Source: Flavobacteriaceae bacterium
GTDB taxonomy: Bacteria; Bacteroidota; Bacteroidia; Flavobacteriales; Flavobacteriaceae
Assembly (NCBI GenBank): GCA_029265595.1
Contig: JAJUIC010000001.1
Span: forward strand, 19,530-83,529
Direction of reading: 5' to 3'
Length of the DNA: 64,000 bases
The notes beneath the pieces were generated by a model that saw nothing but the letters and a program-made list of their open reading frames with translations, was not told where the DNA came from and searched no databases. Positions within the stretch are counted from its first letter, which is position 1. Each line of letters begins with the position of its first letter. Shown one piece after another: positions 39,308 to 49,607 of the stretch. The position numbers and the translations under genes were made by a program.

Positions 39308-41635
39308 TTAATGGTCTTTTTTATTTAGTTCCACGTTTACTTCTTCCCCCGGTTCCACGGTGAAGACTTCCAGTCCTACCGCGAGTTTTTCCGGCTCGTT
39401 CCCTTCGACACTAATAGTGGCTTTGGATTTATCTACCTTCACTTTAAGGATATTACCTCTGTAATTGATTTTAAAAGAATAAGACTCCCATTGATCGGGA
39501 ATGATGGGATTGAACTGCAGGACTGGATTCTCCGTTCGCATTCCGCCAAAACCCTCCACGATACTGAGCCAGCTGCCGGCCATACTGGTAATATGGCAAC
39601 CTTCCTTTACCTCGTGGTTGTAGTCGTCCAGATCGAGCCGGGCCGTTCTTAGGTAGAACTCATAGGCCTGATCCACCCGGCCGAGTCGAGCGGCCAGTAT
39701 GCTGTGGATACATGGGGAAAGGGAGGATTCATGAACGGTCATGGGTTCGTAGAAGTCAAAATGTCTCTCCAGGGAGTCTGTGGAAAACCTGTCGGGAAAG
39801 AAATAGAAGCCCTGCAGGACATCCGCCTGTTTGATAAAACAGGACCGCAGGATACGATCCCAGCTCCAATGCTGATTGATGGGCCGCTCCTCTGGCGGCA
39901 GCTCCGATGCGGCCATGAGCTCCTTGTCTAAGAACCCATCCTGTTGCAGGTAAATTTCCCGCTCCTTGTCGTAGGGGAAATACAAATTCTGCAGGATTTC
40001 CTTCCACTGTTCGGATTCCTCAGATCGAAGTCCGGTGACTTCTACAATTCGCTGGTAATCCTTAGGGTAGTCCCTTTTGATGATATGTAAAAAAGCGCGG
40101 GTGGCGGCCATGGAAAACTGAGCCATGTAATTGGTGTACCAGTTGTTATTCACATTGTTTTCATATTCATTGGGACCGGTCACCCCCAGAATCATATATT
40201 TCTGAGCCTGCTGGCTATAAGTGACGCGTTGGGCCCAGAAGCGGGAAATGGCGATCATGACCTCCAACCCCTTCTCTACTATATACTCCATTTCTCCCGT
40301 ATACTGGTAATACCGAATCATAGCCATAACCATGGCTCCATTGCGGTGGATTTCTTCAAAGGTGATTTCCCATTCATTATGGCATTCTTCTCCATTCATG
40401 GTAACCATCGGATACAGGGCAGCACCTCCGGTAAAGCCCAACTTTTCAGCATTCTCAATGGCTTTTTGCAGGTGATTGTACCGGTAAACCAACAGATTGC
40501 GGGCCACAGACTGATCTTTGGTGGCCATATAAAATGGAAAACAAAAGGCTTCCGTATCCCAATACGTACTGCCTCCGTATTTCTCCCCGGTAAATCCTTT
40601 TGGGCCTATATTCAGCCGGGGATCTTTGCCCGTATAGGTCTGGTTTAACTGAAAGATATTAAACCTGATTCCCTGCTGTGCTTTGAGATCTCCCTCAATG
40701 GTGATGTCGGCCATTTCCCAAATTGCTGCCCATGCCTCCTCCTGCTCCTGCAACAGGTCATCAAAACCAATAGACGCCGCTTCTGAGGCGACCTTTCCAG
40801 CCACAGTAACCAGCTCGTTTTTGGGATGGTTCAAATCGGTGACATAGCCTCCGAATTTCTCCAGCCTGAGGTGCCTTCCACTACTGGAGGACAGCTTGTA
40901 GGTAAAACCAATCCGTTCCTTTTCCACCTTTACCTGCGGCTGCCCCTCAACCGGCTGGCCGCCTTGAAACATTTTGGTTTCCATAAAAGTACAGGCATGG
41001 AAATTGGTTTTATGGGTGCGTGCGGTAATGAAGGCCTGATTCTGGTGATGGCTCACATCCAGGGTTTCCCAGAACTTCTCGTCCCAATTGGCATCCATGT
41101 TGGTAATTCCGCTATCGAGATAAGGCGTGATTTCCACCTGGGCCTCCCCTTTAACAATATCGACCTCATAGGATATGGCGCCCAGTTCCTCGCGCCTCAG
41201 GGACAGAAAACGTCTGGCCCGCACCGCTATTTCGATTCCGTCTGGGAGCACGGCGTAAAAAGAGCGCCTGAGGTACCCCTCTTTCATATAGAGTACCTGC
41301 TCATACTCACGGACCTCCTCACAAGTCACAAGATCTAGCGCCTGTCCGTTGATTTTTACGTCAATGCCGATCCAATTGGGTGCATTGAGAACTTTGGCGA
41401 AATATTCGGGATAGCCGTTTTTCCACCAGCCGACCCTGGTTTTGTCCGGATAATAAACGCCTCCAATATAACTTCCCTGCAGGCTTGGTCCGGAATACTG
41501 CTCTTCAAAATTAGCCCGTTGTCCCATCACCCCGTTTCCAAGGCTGAATAAACTCTCTGAGGACTCCACCCGGGAAGGATCGAAACCCTTCTCGATGATG
41601 TTCCAGGCATCCGGTAAAATATAATCTTGATTCAT
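39308..41635 (-). CDS. glycoside hydrolase family 65 phosphorylase (maltose/alpha-glucoside phosphorylase-like)
   Basis: 775 aa; SLFSLGNGVMGQRANFEE, GPKGFTGEKYGGSTYWDTEAFCFPFY, ILGVTGPNEYENNVNNNWYTNYMA. Confidence 0.94.
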   Translation of the reverse strand: MNQDYILPDAWNIIEKGFDPSRVESSESLFSLGNGVMGQRANFEEQYSGPSLQGSYIGGVYYPDKTRVGWWKNGYPEYFAKVLNAPNWIGIDVKINGQALDLVTCEEVREYEQVLYMKEGYLRRSFYAVLPDGIEIAVRARRFLSLRREELGAISYEVDIVKGEAQVEITPYLDSGITNMDANWDEKFWETLDVSHHQNQAFITARTHKTNFHACTFMETKMFQGGQPVEGQPQVKVEKERIGFTYKLSSSSGRHLRLEKFGGYVTDLNHPKNELVTVAGKVASEAASIGFDDLLQEQEEAWAAIWEMADITIEGDLKAQQGIRFNIFQLNQTYTGKDPRLNIGPKGFTGEKYGGSTYWDTEAFCFPFYMATKDQSVARNLLVYRYNHLQKAIENAEKLGFTGGAALYPMVTMNGEECHNEWEITFEEIHRNGAMVMAMIRYYQYTGEMEYIVEKGLEVMIAISRFWAQRVTYSQQAQKYMILGVTGPNEYENNVNNNWYTNYMAQFSMAATRAFLHIIKRDYPKDYQRIVEVTGLRSEESEQWKEILQNLYFPYDKEREIYLQQDGFLDKELMAASELPPEERPINQHWSWDRILRSCFIKQADVLQGFYFFPDRFSTDSLERHFDFYEPMTVHESSLSPCIHSILAARLGRVDQAYEFYLRTARLDLDDYNHEVKEGCHITSMAGSWLSIVEGFGGMRTENPVLQFNPIIPDQWESYSFKINYRGNILKVKVDKSKATISVEGNEPEKLAVGLEVFTVEPGEEVNVELNKKDH

Positions 41636-41636
41636 A

Positions 41637-42302
41637 TTAGTCCGTTAAAATGTGTTGGTTAATAAATTCGGTGTTTATCTGCGAAAAATCAGAAAAAACA
41701 TAATCGGCCTTTCCAAGGATGTTCTGGTCTCCAATTCCCACGCAACGCATCCCCGCCCGATTGGCCGCTTCCACTCCTGCCTGTGCATCTTCAAAAACCA
41801 GACATTGATCGGGAGCCACTCCTAATTTTTCGGCCGCTATTAGAAACACTTCAGGATGCGGCTTGGCTTTGGTGACATCATTTCCATCGACAATGGCTGA
41901 GAACATCCCGTCGATCTTTAATCCTCTGAGAATGGCTCTGGCATTTCTACTGGCTGATCCCAGTGCGAAAGGGACCTGGTGCTGGTGCAAATAATCCAGA
42001 ATCGGCTGCACCCCGGGCAGGAGGTCCTCCTGATTAAGATTGGAAATAAGCTCCAGGTAATGTTCATTTTTCGAGCGCATGAGCGCTTCAAATTCCGGCT
42101 GACTCACCTGAATGTTTCCCCAGCCCAGAATCTGGTTGAGGGAATGCACCCGGCTGACGCCTTTTAATTGTTCGTTTTGCTCCAGAGTGATGTCAAAACC
42201 CAGATCATTGGCCATTTTCCGCCAGGCGATATAATGAAAACGCGCAGTATCTACAATGACTCCATCCAGGTCGAATATCACAGCTTTTAATTTATTCATC
42301 AT
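41637..42302 (-). CDS. pgmB: beta-phosphoglucomutase
   Basis: 221 aa HAD; AVIFDLDGVIVDTARFHYIAWRKMANDLGF, LGSASRNARAIL, VFEDAQAGVEAANRAGM. Confidence 0.95.
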   Translation of the reverse strand: MMNKLKAVIFDLDGVIVDTARFHYIAWRKMANDLGFDITLEQNEQLKGVSRVHSLNQILGWGNIQVSQPEFEALMRSKNEHYLELISNLNQEDLLPGVQPILDYLHQHQVPFALGSASRNARAILRGLKIDGMFSAIVDGNDVTKAKPHPEVFLIAAEKLGVAPDQCLVFEDAQAGVEAANRAGMRCVGIGDQNILGKADYVFSDFSQINTEFINQHILTD

Positions 42303-43651
42303 TTTTCTTGTAAAACAGGTTCATCAACATCGTCAATCCGCAAGGTTAAAAAAGCCGCAATGAGCAGGGCCACGCCACTGGTAACCAGGGCGTAGATCGG
42401 ATTGCCTCCATAGAAGTATTTGACCATTGGGCCACCAATAAAAGCATTGACAATCTGCGGCAGGACAATGAAGAAATTGAAAATGCCCATATACACGCCC
42501 ATCTTCCGGGCCGGAATGGATCCCGCCAGGATGGCGTAGGGCATCGAGAGAATACTGGCCCATCCGATACCCACTCCAATCATGGAAAGGATCAGCCAGT
42601 TTTCATCAGGCATGATATAAATGGACAGCAGCCCCAGCGCCCCAATTAGAAGGGATACAAAGTGGGTCTGCTTCCGCCCGATTTTTAAGGCAATGGCCGG
42701 TAGGAAAAAAGCAAAGATGGCGGAAACCCCGTTGTAAATTCCAAAAAGAATCCCCACCCAGTCCCCGGCATTCTGATAGGTCTCACTGCTGTTGTCTGAT
42801 AAGGGCAGGCCATAGATGTGATGCGCCACGGCCGGAGTGGTGAAAACCCATAAACCAAAAAGGCCGAACCAGGAAAAGAATTGTACCCAGCTCAGCTGCT
42901 TCATGGTATGTGGCATCTTTTTGAAGTCCGAGAAAATATCCAGCAAACTGGACTTTTCCTCAGGCTCCGGCAATACACCTGTGTGATCATCCATTTGATC
43001 CAGTTCCTGTGGGGTGTATTCCCTGGTGGTGGACACCGTTACCAGAATACTGATAATCAGAATGGCAGCACCTATGACAAAGGAAAGGGTCAGGTGCAGT
43101 GGCACCTCTCCAATCACGGCCTGATTGCTGATCCCCAGCCAGTTGGCCAGGACATAAGGCAGCCAGGAACCTATGACCGCCCCAATCCCTATGAGGACCG
43201 TCTGAACACTGAATCCCAGGGTGCGCTGATCGGAAGGTAAATTATCCGCCACCAGTGCCCGAAAGGGTTCCATGGCCACATTAAAGGAAGCGTCCATGAT
43301 AAAGAGCATTCCGGCTCCCACCCAAAGGGCTGGCAGGACCGCCACGAACCAATCGGCATTCGGCATCAAGATCAATCCCACTGCAGCCATAAGGGCTCCG
43401 GCCAGAAAGAACGGACGGCGCCTGCCCATTCGGGTCCAGGTGCGGTCACTATAATATCCGATAATTGGTTGAACGATGAGACCGGTCAGGGGTGCCACTA
43501 ACCAGAAAAAGGAAAGCTCGCTGACATCGGCTCCGAAGATTTGAAGGATTCGGCTGGCATTGGCGTTTTGAAGGGCGAAGCCTAACTGAATTCCAAGGAA
43601 TCCGAAACTCATGTTCCAGATCTCCCAAAAGGACATGGATCTTTTTTGCAT
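42299..43651 (-). CDS. MFS sugar transporter (SLC45/maltodextrin transporter-like)
   Basis: 450 aa; PLTGLIVQPIIGYYSDRTWTRMGRRRPFFLAGAL; multi-TM; 4-bp overlap with pgmB. Confidence 0.92.
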   Translation of the reverse strand: MQKRSMSFWEIWNMSFGFLGIQLGFALQNANASRILQIFGADVSELSFFWLVAPLTGLIVQPIIGYYSDRTWTRMGRRRPFFLAGALMAAVGLILMPNADWFVAVLPALWVGAGMLFIMDASFNVAMEPFRALVADNLPSDQRTLGFSVQTVLIGIGAVIGSWLPYVLANWLGISNQAVIGEVPLHLTLSFVIGAAILIISILVTVSTTREYTPQELDQMDDHTGVLPEPEEKSSLLDIFSDFKKMPHTMKQLSWVQFFSWFGLFGLWVFTTPAVAHHIYGLPLSDNSSETYQNAGDWVGILFGIYNGVSAIFAFFLPAIALKIGRKQTHFVSLLIGALGLLSIYIMPDENWLILSMIGVGIGWASILSMPYAILAGSIPARKMGVYMGIFNFFIVLPQIVNAFIGGPMVKYFYGGNPIYALVTSGVALLIAAFLTLRIDDVDEPVLQEK

Positions 43652-43667
43652 ATCGTGTATAGGTTAC

Positions 43668-43687
43668 GATAAGCACATTGACTTATC
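43668..43687. promoter_or_regulatory. inverted repeat GATAAG-N8-CTTATC in the 5' region of the MFS operon
   Basis: Perfect 6-bp inverted repeat 17 bp upstream of the MFS start codon. Confidence 0.35.
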
Positions 43688-43815
43688 AAAACTTGTTTAT
43701 TGGGAAGTAGAAATACAAGCTTTGACTCTTAAGTCGAAACAAACATAAGGAGAAAAAATGTAACTGGTTTAAAAAGTTTTCTCCTGCCCGACCTTTTCAG
43801 GCAAAACGATAAGGT

Positions 43816-44835
43816 TTACAAGCTCGATTCCCGCTCCACCAGACTCGTATGTATCATTTGAGTTTTATAAGGTTCTTCTTCACCCGGATCAGCCTCCAGG
43901 CGGTTAATCAGCAGGTTTGCGGCTTTCTCCCCCATTTCTGCGCCGTGCTGATTGATGGTTGTGAGGCTGGGTATGAACCGGGCCGACAGGCTCCCATCGG
44001 AAAAGCTAACCACGCGGACCTGATCCGGAACTTTCACTCCCATTTTGTGCAGTGCCCGGATGGCACTTGTTGAAAACTCCTCGTTCACCCCGAATATGCC
44101 ATCCATCTTTTGCTCGCGAAGAAACTGCGCAATCTGCTCCTCGCTGCGATCCATGTCCTCAATCTTCAACACCAGTTGCTCATCAACCGGGATGCCACAG
44201 GACTCCAAAGCCTTTCGATACCCCTGGGTTCGCAGCTTTCCCACACTGACATAATCCACCGTGGTAATAATCCCTATTCTTCTGCACCCACGCTCCAGCA
44301 AGTGTTTTACTGCCATACAGGCCCCTTCTTCATCATCAATAATGACCTTGTCACATTCAACCTCCTCCACAATTCGATCAAACAGGACCATGGGCATTCC
44401 CTGGTGGATCACTTCCTTTAAATGGTGATAATCACCCCGCTGCTGGGTCTCCTTGGCAACCGCCACGATAAACCCATCGGTACTTCCACCGGCCAGCATC
44501 TCCAGGTTCATCACCTCATGATCAAAAGAGTTATTGGATACACAGATGATCACGTTATACCCCTGTTCATGAGCAACCTTTTCAATTCCGGCGATCACCG
44601 TGGCATAAAAATGATGTACGATTTCCGGAATCAGTATCCCAATGGTCCGGGTCTTCCGGTTTTTCAGACTCAGTGCAATGTTATTGGGACGGTAGTTATA
44701 GAGCTTGGCAAAAGCCTTGATCTTTTGCCGGGTGTCCTCACTGATTTCTGTTTTATCACGAAGGGCCTTCGACACGGTGGAAACCGATACGTCGAGTTCG
44801 CGGGCGATCTGTTTGAGTGTGAGCTTTGGTTTCAT
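43816..44835 (-). CDS. LacI family transcriptional regulator
   Basis: 339 aa; KLTLKQIARELDVSVSTVSKALRDKTEISEDTRQKIKAFAKLYNYRPN; periplasmic-binding-like effector domain. Confidence 0.96.
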   Translation of the reverse strand: MKPKLTLKQIARELDVSVSTVSKALRDKTEISEDTRQKIKAFAKLYNYRPNNIALSLKNRKTRTIGILIPEIVHHFYATVIAGIEKVAHEQGYNVIICVSNNSFDHEVMNLEMLAGGSTDGFIVAVAKETQQRGDYHHLKEVIHQGMPMVLFDRIVEEVECDKVIIDDEEGACMAVKHLLERGCRRIGIITTVDYVSVGKLRTQGYRKALESCGIPVDEQLVLKIEDMDRSEEQIAQFLREQKMDGIFGVNEEFSTSAIRALHKMGVKVPDQVRVVSFSDGSLSARFIPSLTTINQHGAEMGEKAANLLINRLEADPGEEEPYKTQMIHTSLVERESSL

Positions 44836-44928
44836 GACGGTTTCCGATAAAATTAAGCAAAAATTCGAAATCAGGCCAAAAGATTTTAAGAAAACGATCC
44901 GGGGAACAATTTGAAAAAGTTTTCAACA

Positions 44929-44943
44929 CGAAAACGTTTGCAA
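44929..44943. promoter_or_regulatory. candidate LacI-family operator
   Basis: CGAAAACGTTTGCAA; central AAACGTTT palindrome in the lacI/susC divergent region. Confidence 0.5.
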
Positions 44944-45050
44944 GCCAGTGAGAGTAAAGGATTCTCATTTTCAATACCTTATTTTCTGTAACTTGGACTC
45001 GGAAGTAGAATTACAGGCAGAAATGCAGTTCAATTTAATTCGTATAATTT

Positions 45051-47978
45051 ATGAGAACAATAATTAAAAGCACATTGCTGCTGATCTTTTTGATGCCAAT
45101 GAGCTTTTTTGCGCAGTCCAGTCTCAGCGGTACCGTTACCGAGGGGGCCACTGGAATGCCCATTCCGGGGGTGAATGTCCTCATTGAGGGCACCACCACC
45201 GGGACGACAACCGACTTTAACGGAGAATTTACACTTACAGGTGTGGCCGAAAACGATGTCGTTTTGTTTAGCTACCTGGGATTTGCCACCTATGAGCTTG
45301 TTTATGCGGGCCAGGATCAGGTAGAGATTGCTCTGGAGCCGGACCAGGCTGTATTGGATGAGGTCGTACTGATCGGTTATGGATCCACTACCCGGCAGGA
45401 TGCAACCGGGGCAGTGGAACAGGTCAGTCCGGAGGAATTTAACCGGGGTGCGATCGTTTCGCCTGAGCAGCTCTTATCCGGAAAATCCGCCGGGGTACGC
45501 ATTACCTCCGGAAGCGGTGCTCCGGGAGGAGGTTCTGAAATCAGAATTCGGGGAGGATCTTCCCTGTCAGCCAACAACTCTCCGCTTATTGTGGTGGACG
45601 GTCTTCCACTGGACCAGCGCGGGGTGCAGGGCGTTCGCAACCAACTCAACGCGATTAACCCAAATGAGATTCAGGATTTTGTAGTACTCAAAGATGCATC
45701 AGCTACCGCTATTTACGGATCCAGGGCCTCCAACGGAGTGATTCTGATTACCACTAAAAAAGGAAACAAAAACAGTCCTTTGCAATTTGAGTATGATCTA
45801 AAAGCCTCGGTAGGAACCATAACCGATAAAGTAGATGTACTGGATGCCGATCAATTTCGAAACATGATAGAATCCACCCCGGGTACCAATCCGGATCTAC
45901 TGGGAGATGCCAATACCGATTGGCAGGATCAGATTTACCAGACTTCTGTGGGGGCAATTCACAACCTCACCGTGTCCCAGGGGTTCGATAACTTCTACTA
46001 CAGGGTGAACTACAACAACACCTCTCAAACCGGTCTACTCAAGACGGATCTTTACGAGAGAAATGCCCTGAATCTGGCCCTTAATGCGGATTTACTGGAT
46101 AACGATTTAAAACTTACCCTGACGGCCAAGGGAAGTATAGACGGGAACCGTTTTGCAGATGAAGGAGCCATTGGAGCTGCCATCAACTTCGACCCTACCC
46201 ATCCGGTTTATGATGCGGACAGTCCTTATGGAGGTTATTACGAGCATCGGATGGCCAATGGAGTTGCCATGCAACAGGCCACCCGGAACCCTCTGGCCCT
46301 ACTAAGACAGTACAACGCTCGTGGCGAGACCAAGCGGGTCATTTCCAACTTTAATGTGGATTATCGCCTGCCCTTTCTGGAGGGACTTCGATTTAATATG
46401 AATGCGGGAGTTGATTATGCCGATAATGACGGATACAATTTCCGGCCGCTGGAATCCGCCGTGGTCCTTCAGGATATAGCCGATGAAGAAGAGTACTGGG
46501 GCTTTGACCGCAACACGCTCTTGGATTTCTATTTCAACTATAAGACTCATGTTGATGCGCTCGATACCCAGGTAGACCTAACAGCAGGTCACTCCTATCA
46601 GGAGTTCTATACGTCCAGTCAGCGACGCTACACAGATCAGGACGTGGAAGGAAACTGGTATCTGGACAACAATAACATCAACCGCAACTCTCTGGAGTCC
46701 TATTTTGCACGTGCCAGTTTTGATATTGCGGATCGGTATTTGATCTCAGCGAGTTTCCGTACCGACGGATCCTCCAGGTTTAGTCAGGAGAACCGCTGGA
46801 GTAACTTCCCGGCTTTATCGGTGGGATGGAAACTTCATAATGAGGGATTCCTGAGGGATTCCCGGAATCTTTCGGAACTGAAGCTTCGAGCAGGTTACGG
46901 GGTAACTGGAAACCAGGAGATCGGATCGAATTACGGTTATCTGGGGTACTACACCCCCAGTATCAGTGGGGCGAGCTACCAGTTTGGAAACCGCTTTTAC
47001 AGAACCATTCGTCCTGAAGAATACGATCGCAATTTGCGATGGGAAGAACTGGAGACCTATAACGTGGGACTGGATATCGGGTTTTTCGACAACCGTCTAA
47101 CCGGTACTGTTGATGCCTATTATAGGACCACCGACGGGCTTCTTGCAGAAGTACCCGTTCCGGCAGGATCCAACCTTTCCGACCGGCTGATTACCAACGT
47201 AGGAGAAACCACCAGTAAGGGTATTGAATTCGCCGTTAATGCAGATATCATCCGGGGGGACAACCTTAACTGGAGTATGAACTATAACATGACGTTCCAG
47301 GATCTGGAAATTACCAAACTGGCTCTGGGAGATGACCCGAACTTCTTTATTCCACAGGGAGGAATCAGTGGAGGTGTCGGAAACATGATTCAAATCTGGA
47401 AGACCGGAATTGATCCTTCCACTTTCTTTGTTTACCGGCAGGTATACAGCCCGGAGGGACATCCCATTGAAGGAGCTTATGTGGATGTAAATGGAGACGG
47501 ACAAATTACGGAGAGCGACCGGCAGCCCTATAAAAAGGGAACACCGGACTTCTTTATGGGTCTGACCAATAACCTGAGCTACGGAAACTTTGATTTGAGC
47601 TTTACCTTCAGAGGAAGTTTCGGAGGTTATATGTATAACAACGCCCAGTCAGGAACGGGATTCCGAGGCGCCGGTACCGTCACCCCACAGCCTTACTATT
47701 CCAACCTGAGCAGCAATTTCCTGGAGACCGGTTTCAACGACAACCAGTTTTTCTCTGACTACTATGTTCAGAGCGCCGATTTTGTGAAACTCGACAACGT
47801 ATCCATCGGATACCTCATTCCGGGGGAAAAGGTAGATTTCAGGGCTTCTCTAACGGCAACCAACGTGCTGACCATCACCAATTACGATGGATTGGATCCG
47901 GAGATTGCCGGTGGTATTGACAATAACTTCTATCCCCGTCCAAGAACTTTTACCCTTGGCTTGAATCTTCAGTTTTAA
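45051..47978 (+). CDS. SusC/RagA family TonB-linked outer membrane protein
   Basis: 975 aa; signal peptide, carboxypeptidase-like SGTVTEGATGMPIPGVNVLIEGTTTGTTTDFNGEFTL, plug and barrel; KDASATAIYGSRASNGVILITTK. Confidence 0.97.
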   Translation: MRTIIKSTLLLIFLMPMSFFAQSSLSGTVTEGATGMPIPGVNVLIEGTTTGTTTDFNGEFTLTGVAENDVVLFSYLGFATYELVYAGQDQVEIALEPDQAVLDEVVLIGYGSTTRQDATGAVEQVSPEEFNRGAIVSPEQLLSGKSAGVRITSGSGAPGGGSEIRIRGGSSLSANNSPLIVVDGLPLDQRGVQGVRNQLNAINPNEIQDFVVLKDASATAIYGSRASNGVILITTKKGNKNSPLQFEYDLKASVGTITDKVDVLDADQFRNMIESTPGTNPDLLGDANTDWQDQIYQTSVGAIHNLTVSQGFDNFYYRVNYNNTSQTGLLKTDLYERNALNLALNADLLDNDLKLTLTAKGSIDGNRFADEGAIGAAINFDPTHPVYDADSPYGGYYEHRMANGVAMQQATRNPLALLRQYNARGETKRVISNFNVDYRLPFLEGLRFNMNAGVDYADNDGYNFRPLESAVVLQDIADEEEYWGFDRNTLLDFYFNYKTHVDALDTQVDLTAGHSYQEFYTSSQRRYTDQDVEGNWYLDNNNINRNSLESYFARASFDIADRYLISASFRTDGSSRFSQENRWSNFPALSVGWKLHNEGFLRDSRNLSELKLRAGYGVTGNQEIGSNYGYLGYYTPSISGASYQFGNRFYRTIRPEEYDRNLRWEELETYNVGLDIGFFDNRLTGTVDAYYRTTDGLLAEVPVPAGSNLSDRLITNVGETTSKGIEFAVNADIIRGDNLNWSMNYNMTFQDLEITKLALGDDPNFFIPQGGISGGVGNMIQIWKTGIDPSTFFVYRQVYSPEGHPIEGAYVDVNGDGQITESDRQPYKKGTPDFFMGLTNNLSYGNFDLSFTFRGSFGGYMYNNAQSGTGFRGAGTVTPQPYYSNLSSNFLETGFNDNQFFSDYYVQSADFVKLDNVSIGYLIPGEKVDFRASLTATNVLTITNYDGLDPEIAGGIDNNFYPRPRTFTLGLNLQF

Positions 47979-49591
47979 TGAAACAAAAAAACGACAACAT
48001 GTTTAGTAAAATAAAATCTTTCGCTGTCATTCTCCTGGGCCTGTTGGTTTTGGCCGGATGTGAGAACGAGCTGGAACTGACTCCTGAGGATCACCGTCAG
48101 GGCGCGGGAGAGCTCTTGCAGGATGCCAAGGGCTATAAAGAGTTCCTGGCAAAATTGTACGCCGGGCTGGCGGTCTCCGGACAACAGGGGCCGGCTGGAG
48201 ACCCGGACCTGGTGGGACTGGATGAAGGTTTCTCCCAGTATCTGAGACTGTATTGGATGCTTCAGGAAATACCCACCGATGAAGCCGTACTGGGCTGGAA
48301 TGACGAAGGTATTCCCAGTTTAAATTATCAGAACTGGACCTCCGGGAACCCCTTTATCCGAACCATGTATTCCAGAATTATGTATCAGGTGGCCCAGGCC
48401 AATGAGTTTATTCGGAAGACCGATGCCGGAGCGCTTGATGCCAATGGTGTTCCTGAAGCAGACCGTGGTACCATAGCGGAATTTCGTGCGGAAGCCCGTT
48501 TCCTCAGAGCTTTGAGCTACTACCATGCCCTGGATTTGTATGGGAACCCTCCTTTTGTAACAGAAGAGGATGAAATTGGAGCTTTCCTACCCGAGCAAAT
48601 CAGGCGCCCGGAATTATTCGACTACATAGAGGCTGAACTTCTGGCGATCGAGCCGGAGTTGGCGGCTCCCGGTCAGAATGAATACGGGCGGGCGGATCAG
48701 GCAGCTGTATGGACGCTTCTGGCCAAGCTGTACCTTAATGCTGAAGTTTATACCGGCAGCGATCGTTATGCAGATGTCATCACCTATACCGATAAAGTCA
48801 TAAATTCAGGATACAGCCTGGTGGATGATTATCAGAAATTATTCCTGGCCGATAATGATGTGAATGGCGCGCAACAGGAAATAATATTCCCCATCCGCTT
48901 TGACGGAATCCATACCAACTCCTACGGTGGAATGACCTTTATTATTCACGCAGCGGTTGGGGGCGACATGGATCCTGCGGACTTTGGGGTGAACTCCGGA
49001 TGGGGAGGTCTTCGAACCACTCCTGAGTTTGTGAGCCTCTTCCCGGGAGGAGCAGATTCTGAAGATGCCCGGGAAATGTTCCATACGGAAGGGCAAAACC
49101 TCGAAATTCCCCAGATGGAGAACTTCGCCAATGGTTATGCGATCCGTAAATTTAGAAACGTGACCGTAGATGGGCAGCAGGGAAGTGACCGTACGGGGGA
49201 ACACGTCGATAATGATTTTCCCATGTTCCGACTGGCAGATGTCTATTTAATGTATGCTGAGGCTACGCTTCGCGGAGGAGGTGGAGACCAGGGGCGGGCC
49301 CTAAACTACGTCAACGAGTTGCGCCAGCGGGCCTATCCCAGTGGAGGAACCATAAACGCATCTGAACTCACGCTGAATTTCATCCTGGATGAGCGTGGCC
49401 GGGAATTGTATTGGGAGGCGCACAGAAGAACGGATTTAATTCGATACAACCAATTTACGGAGAACGGAATCTGGGCCTGGAAAAACAACGTGCCTCAGGG
49501 AAGTCCGACTCCGGCCTATCGCAACCTCTATCCCCTACCCGCTTCGGACTTAGGAGTGAACACCAATTTGGAACAGAATGCAGGATATTAA
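47978..49591 (+). CDS. RagB/SusD family starch-binding outer membrane lipoprotein
   Basis: 537 aa; lipobox VLAGC; RFLRALSYYHALDLYGNPPFVT; ILDERGRELYWEAHRRTDLIRYNQF; an alternative start lies ~21 bp downstream. Confidence 0.95.
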   Translation: MKQKNDNMFSKIKSFAVILLGLLVLAGCENELELTPEDHRQGAGELLQDAKGYKEFLAKLYAGLAVSGQQGPAGDPDLVGLDEGFSQYLRLYWMLQEIPTDEAVLGWNDEGIPSLNYQNWTSGNPFIRTMYSRIMYQVAQANEFIRKTDAGALDANGVPEADRGTIAEFRAEARFLRALSYYHALDLYGNPPFVTEEDEIGAFLPEQIRRPELFDYIEAELLAIEPELAAPGQNEYGRADQAAVWTLLAKLYLNAEVYTGSDRYADVITYTDKVINSGYSLVDDYQKLFLADNDVNGAQQEIIFPIRFDGIHTNSYGGMTFIIHAAVGGDMDPADFGVNSGWGGLRTTPEFVSLFPGGADSEDAREMFHTEGQNLEIPQMENFANGYAIRKFRNVTVDGQQGSDRTGEHVDNDFPMFRLADVYLMYAEATLRGGGGDQGRALNYVNELRQRAYPSGGTINASELTLNFILDERGRELYWEAHRRTDLIRYNQFTENGIWAWKNNVPQGSPTPAYRNLYPLPASDLGVNTNLEQNAGY

Positions 49592-49607
49592 AATTAACAC
49601 CATCAAA

